In this document: one piece after another, positions 59,245 to 64,000 of the stretch
Layout: each line of letters begins with the position of its first letter
Numbering within the stretch: the first letter of the stretch is position 1
Assembly: GCF_003627815.1 (NCBI RefSeq)
Contig: NZ_CP032698.1
Location: 806,001 to 870,000, forward strand
Origin: Streptomyces hundungensis
GTDB lineage: Bacteria > Actinomycetota > Actinomycetes > Streptomycetales > Streptomycetaceae
Reading direction: 5' to 3'
Length of the DNA stretch: 64,000 nt
Program-made: the position numbers and the translations under genes
Notes under the pieces: generated by a model
The model's database searches: none
The model's input: the letters and a program-made list of their open reading frames with translations, nothing else
What the model was told of the DNA's origin: nothing

Positions 59245-60450
59245 TCACTTCGGCGGTTCCGTGTCCGGCGTCCGGCTCGCGTCCGGGACCCGGGGTGCGT
59301 CCTCCGGTGTGGTGGAGGGGATCGGGATGGTGGCGCTGACACGGAACCCACCGGCGTCGCCCGGGCCCGCGCTGAAGAATCCCCCCAACAGGTGCACGCG
59401 TTCGCTCAGCCCGACGAGGCCGTGGCCGCCGCTCGGCAGGTCGAGGGCGGCGGCGCCCGGTGCGGCGGCCGCGTTGCGGATCTCCACCCGCAACTCGCCC
59501 TCCGTGCACCGCAGTTGGATCCACACCTTGGCCCCGGGAGCGTGTTTGCGGACGTTGGTCAGGGCCTCCTGGACGATGCGGAACGCGGCTCGCTCCACGC
59601 CTTCAGGACAGGGGGCGCACCCCTCGTACGCCATGTCCGCATCCACGTCGAGCGCGCTCTCGGCGATGAGCCTGGGCAGGTCGGAGAGGCGGGGCTGGGG
59701 CCGGGGGTCCAGGGTGCGTCCGCCCGCGGCCCGCAGCACGCCGACCATGTGGCGCAGTTCTTCGAGGGTCCTGACGGAGAGGGTGCGGATGGTGTCGGCC
59801 GCCTCCCGTACCGCGAAGTCCCCGGCGCTCACCCGCAGTGCACCGGCCTGCACGCTGATGAGGCTGACCTGGTGGGCCACCACATCGTGCATCTCGCGGG
59901 CGAGCTGGGTGCGCTCCGTGGCGAGGACCTGCTCGGCAAGAAGGCGGTCCTCCCTGCTGCGCCCCTCGGTGAGTTCCCTCAACCGCTCCGCGAGCTCACA
60001 GCGCAGAGCGACGGCGCGGCCGAGCGCGACCGCGGCGATGGGCGCACCGAGAGCGTCCTCCAGCCACACAAGATTCGCGAGCCTGGTGCGTAGCTCCGCC
60101 GCTTCCAGCGGGTAGGGCAGAACCTTCACGACGATCACGAGCAGGGTGCAGGTCAGCAGGAGACGGCGGCCCGGTCGGAAACGGCTGAGGGTGTACAGGG
60201 CGATCAGCCCGGCCATCCAGGCCGTACCCATGAACTGGCCCGGCAGGGTGATGAGCAGCGTGAGGACCGGCATGCGCAGCCGGATGATCAACGCGAGCCC
60301 CGCCCCCACCGAGAGCGCCCACTCCACCGCGGACATCCTCACGTTCGCGGGCGCGATGAAGGCGTCGCCGACGCCGAGGATCACCGGTCCGAGCAGGAAG
60401 ACCACTCGCCACTGTGACGATGTGAGCCGCTTGGGCAGGGCCGGATTCAT
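59245..60450 (-). CDS. Sensor histidine kinase (NarX/DesK-like)
   Basis: The 401-residue kinase has four to six N-terminal membrane helices. The HisKA_3 box EMHDVVAHQVSLISVQAG places the phospho-accepting residue at His188, and the HATPase region ends with GHGLVGLSERVHLLGG. Its ATG overlaps the stop of the response-regulator gene (ATGA), so they form one operon. The signal is unknown. Confidence 0.93.
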   Translation of the reverse strand: MNPALPKRLTSSQWRVVFLLGPVILGVGDAFIAPANVRMSAVEWALSVGAGLALIIRLRMPVLTLLITLPGQFMGTAWMAGLIALYTLSRFRPGRRLLLTCTLLVIVVKVLPYPLEAAELRTRLANLVWLEDALGAPIAAVALGRAVALRCELAERLRELTEGRSREDRLLAEQVLATERTQLAREMHDVVAHQVSLISVQAGALRVSAGDFAVREAADTIRTLSVRTLEELRHMVGVLRAAGGRTLDPRPQPRLSDLPRLIAESALDVDADMAYEGCAPCPEGVERAAFRIVQEALTNVRKHAPGAKVWIQLRCTEGELRVEIRNAAAAPGAAALDLPSGGHGLVGLSERVHLLGGFFSAGPGDAGGFRVSATIPIPSTTPEDAPRVPDASRTPDTEPPK

Positions 60451-61151
60451 ACGGAGGGCCGGGGGTCGTCCACGCTCCGGTCCACCAGGCCGGCGCGTTC
60501 CGCGATGACGGCGGCCTGTACGCGATTGAGGCCGCCCAGTTTCCCGAGAAGCGCGCTCACATGGTCCTTCACGGTCCCGTGAGCGAGGTGCAGACGGGCC
60601 GCGATCTCCGCGTTGGACAGCCCCTGGCCCACCAGCCGGAGCACCTCCCGTTCCCGGGCGGTGAGGCCGCCGACGGCGAGCTTCGCGCGTTCGGCGCCGT
60701 CGGCACCGCTCACGTATCCGCCGATGACGGTACGGGCCACGGCGGGGTCCAGCGTGCTTCCCCCCGCCGCCAGTACGCGGACCGCCCGGGCGAGCTGTTC
60801 GGGCTCGGTGTCCTTCAGGAGGAACCCGGAGGCGCCCGAGCGCAGGGCCGTGGCCAGGTACTCGTCCGTGTCGAACGTGGTGAGCATGGTGACGGCGGGC
60901 AGCCGCTCCCCCAGGGCCGAGCCGAGCCGGCTCAGGACGGTCAGCCCGTCCACGTCCGGCATCCGGATGTCCAGCATCACCACGTCGGGCCGCTGAGCCA
61001 GGACCGTCTCCACCGCGTCACCGCCGCCGCAGTCCGCGACCACCTCGATGTCCGGCGCCGCACCCAAGATCATGCGAAGGCCCGAGCGGACCAGCTGCTC
61101 GTCGTCGATGACGACCACACGGATCGCCCGGTCTTCTCGTTCCGATCCCAC
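60447..61151 (-). CDS. NarL/FixJ-family response regulator
   Basis: A 234-residue regulator with receiver motifs IDDEQ, LDIRMPD (phospho-Asp61) and FLLKD, and a LuxR-type helix-turn-helix LTAREREVLRLVGQGLSN. It pairs with the kinase encoded just downstream. The next 690 bp upstream include a tandem repeat and probably its promoter. Confidence 0.95.
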   Translation of the reverse strand: MGSEREDRAIRVVVIDDEQLVRSGLRMILGAAPDIEVVADCGGGDAVETVLAQRPDVVMLDIRMPDVDGLTVLSRLGSALGERLPAVTMLTTFDTDEYLATALRSGASGFLLKDTEPEQLARAVRVLAAGGSTLDPAVARTVIGGYVSGADGAERAKLAVGGLTAREREVLRLVGQGLSNAEIAARLHLAHGTVKDHVSALLGKLGGLNRVQAAVIAERAGLVDRSVDDPRPSV

Positions 61152-61241
61152 GCGTTCGACTGTAGGTCGCGGCCGCTCACACCGCCCCCGGCATGCCTGC
61201 CGTCCGGCGGCGTCTCGGATTGGGTGCCGGAGTATCGCGGC

Positions 61242-61361
61242 CGGTCCTTCGGAGGGTCCGGGCGATCCTTCGCGGGGTCCGTGCGGTCCCTCGCGGGTCC
61301 AGGCGGTCCTTCGCGGGTCTGGGCGTACCTCGCGGGTCCGGGCGTACCTCGCAGGTCTGGG
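61242..61361. repeat. Six-copy degenerate tandem repeat, 19-21 bp units
   Basis: Six adjacent copies of a unit close to CGGTCCTTCGCGGGTCCGGG (unit lengths 21, 21, 20, 20, 19, 19). Copies differ by one to four bases. It is non-coding in all frames I can support. Confidence 0.8.
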
Positions 61362-61550
61362 CGGTGTGCAGCGGAACGGGCCCGTAGTGGACGCTCTAGC
61401 GTCCGTGTCCTTTGGCGGCGCGCAGGACGATCGGACGGGCGCTTCGGCCGTTCAGGTGACTGGTTTACGAGGTGACCACGGCCCGGGTCGCCGAGGAACC
61501 CCCTCCGCGCGCTCCGCCCCGGGGCTCTCCGGGTGCTGCTCCGCCCCGGC

Positions 61551-61570
61551 CCCCCGCCGAGTGGCGGGGG
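61551..61570. terminator. Perfect 8-bp G/C hairpin
   Basis: CCCCCGCC and GGCGGGGG flank a GAGT loop. No T run. It may end a transcript or be structural. Confidence 0.35.
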
Positions 61571-61843
61571 CGAGCGCCGCCCTCGGGCGGGTACGCCGAG
61601 CACCACGCGTCGGCCATCGTTGTTCTCGTGGCCCACAGTGCCGGCACACCCCCCGCAGAGCCCCGGCCGACGGCCTTCACCCAGGCGCCCGCCCGCCACA
61701 CCCCCGGCGCAAGCGGCCTGTGACCCTCCCGGCCATCGCATCCCCTTCGAGGGGCGCGACGTCCGTCGACCGAGGACCCACCGCCCGGAAGGCATCGCGC
61801 ACCCACCGCGCGCCGACCGGACGGCGAGGAAAGGTAGCTCTCC

Positions 61844-64000
61844 ATGCCGCACACCGTTGGTTGTCCGATGACTGAGCACCCGCACGAGACGTCGTTGCTG
61901 CCAGGGCGCGCGACGGAGCTGCGCACCCTGCGGGAGAGCGTCCTCGCCGCCGTCTCCGGGCGGCCCGCGCTCATTCACCTCGCGGGCGAGTCGGGCATCG
62001 GGAAGACCTCGCTGATCCAGGCACTCACCGGTATGTGCTTCGGCTTCCCGGTCCTGGTGAGCACCGCGTGCGGATCCCCGCTGGAGCGGGACTTCTCCTT
62101 CGGCGTGGTCCGCCGACTGTTCGGCGACCTCCTCGCCACGACCGACGAGCCCGTCCGCGAGGCGCTGCTGGACCAGGCGGGCCCCGCGGCGCGGCTCGTG
62201 CTGGACGAGGCGTCCTTCGAGGCGCCCCGCACCAGTACGTACACGACGCATCACGCGCTGTTCCGGCTGGTGGCCAAGCTCGCCGAGCGCTCACCCCTGC
62301 TGCTCGCCGTCGACGACGCCCACGCCGCGGACGCCCCCTCGATGCGCTTCCTCGCGTATGCCGCCCGCCGGCTCGCCGACCGCCCCATCAGCCTGCTGAT
62401 CTCCACCACGGACGGCGAGCGGCTCTACGCCGAGGAGCCCCTGCTCGCCCTCACCGGCCAGGCGCGCGAACTGCGGCCTGCCCCCATGAGCGACGAAGAC
62501 GTGGCCGAGGTCGTGCACCGGTCGGTGGGGCGTACGAGTGCGGACGTGGTCGGGGCGTGTGCCGAACTGACCCGGGGGAACCCTTTCCTGCTCACGGAGT
62601 TGATGCGCGTCCTGGGGCAGTCACGGACCGCGTGCGACCAGCTCAGCGCCGCCACGGTGCGCCGGCTCGGATCCCCGGCCGTGGCGACGCGGCTGCGCGC
62701 CCGGCTGCGGGCCCGCCCCGACTCCGAGGCCCTGGCCCAGGCCGTCGCCGTCCTCGGCGACGGCGCCGAGTTCGACGTCGCCGCCGACCTCGCGGGCCTG
62801 ACACCGGACGAGGCGGCCCGCGCCCTGGACACGCTCGCGGCGATGTCGGTGGTGCCCAACTCCCTTCCGCTGGCCTTCACGCACTCCTTCGTACGCAACG
62901 CCGTTCTGGACAGCGTTCCGGTCGGCGCGCGGCTGACCGCGCACGGCCGGGCCGCACAGCTGCTGCGCGCAACCCAGGCCCCGTCCGAGCAGATCGCCGC
63001 CCATCTCCTGCGGTCGGGGTCCTCGGTCACGCCGTGGGCGGGCGCGGAACTGCGGCGCGCGGCCACGCTCGCGGCGGGCCGCGGGGCACCGGACATCGCG
63101 GCGACCTATCTGCGCCACGCCCTGAAGCAGCCCTCCTCCGCCCGCGAGCGCAGCGCCATGCTCTGTGAGCTGGGCAGCGCCGAGTTGTCGTACGCGCCGC
63201 ACGACGGCATCGACCATCTGCGTGCGGCCCTCGCGATCGCCACCGACGCCCGCCAGGCGGCCCAGGCCACGCTCCGTCTGGTGCCCGCGCTGTGCATGCT
63301 CGCGGCGCACGAGGAGGCCTCGCGGTTGGCGGACGCGGCCATCGCCCGCCTCGGCGACCTGGACCCGGATCTCGCGTGGCGGCTGGAGGCGGCGGCCATG
63401 ATGTCGGAGTTCCTGCGGCTGCCCACAGTCCCCACCGCCCTGCACCGCATGGAACGCATGGAGCGCCCCGCGCTCGGTGACCTCGCCCTGCGGCGTGCCC
63501 AGCAGGGGATGCTCGCCACCATGGCGGGCTGGCGGGGGGAGCAGCGCGAACAGGTGGTGCGCTGCGCTCGCGAGGCCGTCCTCGGCGCCGACCAGAACTT
63601 CTTCCGGCCCCCGTCGTACTATGCGCTGTTCGCTCTCGCGCGTACCGACGCCTCGGCCGCCATCGACGAGGTGTTCGCCGCCGCCGACCGCGTCGCCGAG
63701 CGCAGTGGATGGCCGCGGGCCATGGCCATCATGGCGATGTCCCACGGGCTCAAGGCACTGCACTGCGGGGACCTGACCGAGGCGGCCCGTCGTTTCGCCT
63801 CGGCCCTGGAGGCCTTCGAGGGGTACGGGATCGATGCGCGCGGCGACCACTGCGCCGTCACCTGCGCGGTCTGGTACACCGATGTGCTCGTCTCCCTCGG
63901 TCGGCTGGAGCAGGCACGCGCCCTCCTCGACCACTACCCGTGGGTGGCCGAGGACGTGCCGGAGACCTTGGAGTACACCTTCCTGCTGTACGCACGGGGT
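61844..64000 (+). CDS. Large AAA/ATPase regulator (LuxR/LAL-type), 3' end outside the window
   Basis: The frame runs through the right edge with 719 codons visible. Residues 48-55 are a Walker A, GESGIGKT, and LLAVDDAHAAD is Walker B, followed by a long region of helical TPR-like repeats. Actinomycete proteins with this build usually end in a LuxR helix-turn-helix and act as large ATP-dependent pathway activators (LAL); that end is not visible. ATG 61844 follows GAGGAAAGG; ATG 61868 is in the same frame but has no site. Confidence 0.82.
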   Translation, partial: MPHTVGCPMTEHPHETSLLPGRATELRTLRESVLAAVSGRPALIHLAGESGIGKTSLIQALTGMCFGFPVLVSTACGSPLERDFSFGVVRRLFGDLLATTDEPVREALLDQAGPAARLVLDEASFEAPRTSTYTTHHALFRLVAKLAERSPLLLAVDDAHAADAPSMRFLAYAARRLADRPISLLISTTDGERLYAEEPLLALTGQARELRPAPMSDEDVAEVVHRSVGRTSADVVGACAELTRGNPFLLTELMRVLGQSRTACDQLSAATVRRLGSPAVATRLRARLRARPDSEALAQAVAVLGDGAEFDVAADLAGLTPDEAARALDTLAAMSVVPNSLPLAFTHSFVRNAVLDSVPVGARLTAHGRAAQLLRATQAPSEQIAAHLLRSGSSVTPWAGAELRRAATLAAGRGAPDIAATYLRHALKQPSSARERSAMLCELGSAELSYAPHDGIDHLRAALAIATDARQAAQATLRLVPALCMLAAHEEASRLADAAIARLGDLDPDLAWRLEAAAMMSEFLRLPTVPTALHRMERMERPALGDLALRRAQQGMLATMAGWRGEQREQVVRCAREAVLGADQNFFRPPSYYALFALARTDASAAIDEVFAAADRVAERSGWPRAMAIMAMSHGLKALHCGDLTEAARRFASALEAFEGYGIDARGDHCAVTCAVWYTDVLVSLGRLEQARALLDHYPWVAEDVPETLEYTFLLYARG

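Larger units (their letters stand above)
61152..61843. other. 692-bp gap with a tandem repeat and a hairpin
   Basis: The divergent gap between the response regulator and the large regulator gene. No gene is convincing here. It holds the 120-bp repeat (61242-61361) and a G/C hairpin (61551-61570). Confidence 0.4.

Noticed and set aside
61242..61361. CRISPR array
   Set aside because: Units are adjacent with no spacers and vary in sequence.

Overview
The window is high-GC DNA with strong third-position G/C bias, many GTG/TTG starts, 4-nt ATGA/GTGA gene overlaps and a single TTA (bldA-type) leucine codon among the genes read. Together with Tat-type leaders, an LAxTG sorting signal and a GH-like DUF1906 protein, this points to a Streptomyces or close relative. 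The gene density of specialised metabolism and surface glycan genes suggests an accessory, arm-like region. No rRNA, tRNA, IS element or CRISPR array was seen.

Region 1 (1-11.6 kb) is the right part of a 4-aminophenylalanine-type gene cluster cut by the window edge. It holds an aminodeoxychorismate mutase, a fused PabA-PabB aminodeoxychorismate synthase, and an amino-prephenate dehydrogenase fused in frame to an alpha-oxoamine synthase. A DAO-type flavoprotein follows. After a 15-bp hairpin come a Tat-exported beta-propeller/amidohydrolase, an MFS exporter and a GNAT acetyltransferase. The likely logic is chorismate -> 4-aminophenylpyruvate/4-aminophenylalanine -> decarboxylative acyl condensation to an aryl alpha-aminoketone, which could give a pyrazine-like product.

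Region 2 (11.7-17.8 kb) is mixed. It has a LysR regulator divergent from an alpha/beta hydrolase, a fasciclin lipoprotein with a membrane-bound sulfite-oxidase-fold molybdoenzyme, an LAETG surface protein, and a decayed small secreted-protein gene.

Region 3 (17.8-23.1 kb, minus strand) is the most novel-looking part: a compact RiPP locus. A 53-aa precursor ends in a Ser/Thr/Cys-containing tail. It is followed by a LanM-type dehydratase with no LanC cyclase and a DUF6624-like tail, then by two JmjC-like proteins, one with an intact Fe site and one with all three metal ligands lost. The three enzyme genes are joined by 4-nt overlaps.

Region 4 (23.9-51.5 kb, plus strand) is a 21-gene exopolysaccharide operon, almost all translationally coupled. 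It carries an initiating sugar-phosphate transferase, a UDP/GDP-sugar dehydrogenase (with the TTA codon), three glycosyltransferases, two Wzz-like proteins, Wzy and Wzx, an AsnB amidotransferase, a two-domain oxidoreductase, a heparinase-like protein and a beta-helix lipoprotein. It also has a nucleotidyltransferase/C-methyltransferase/epimerase/aminotransferase sugar module and a pyruvyltransferase.

Region 5 (51.5-64 kb) contains a PAP2 phosphatase, a P450 divergent from a frameshifted MFS exporter with a stand-alone ACP and ketosynthase, small housekeeping-type genes, a DUF1906 secreted protein, a NarL-type two-component system, a 120-bp tandem repeat, and the start of a large AAA/LuxR-type (LAL) regulator that runs off the right edge.
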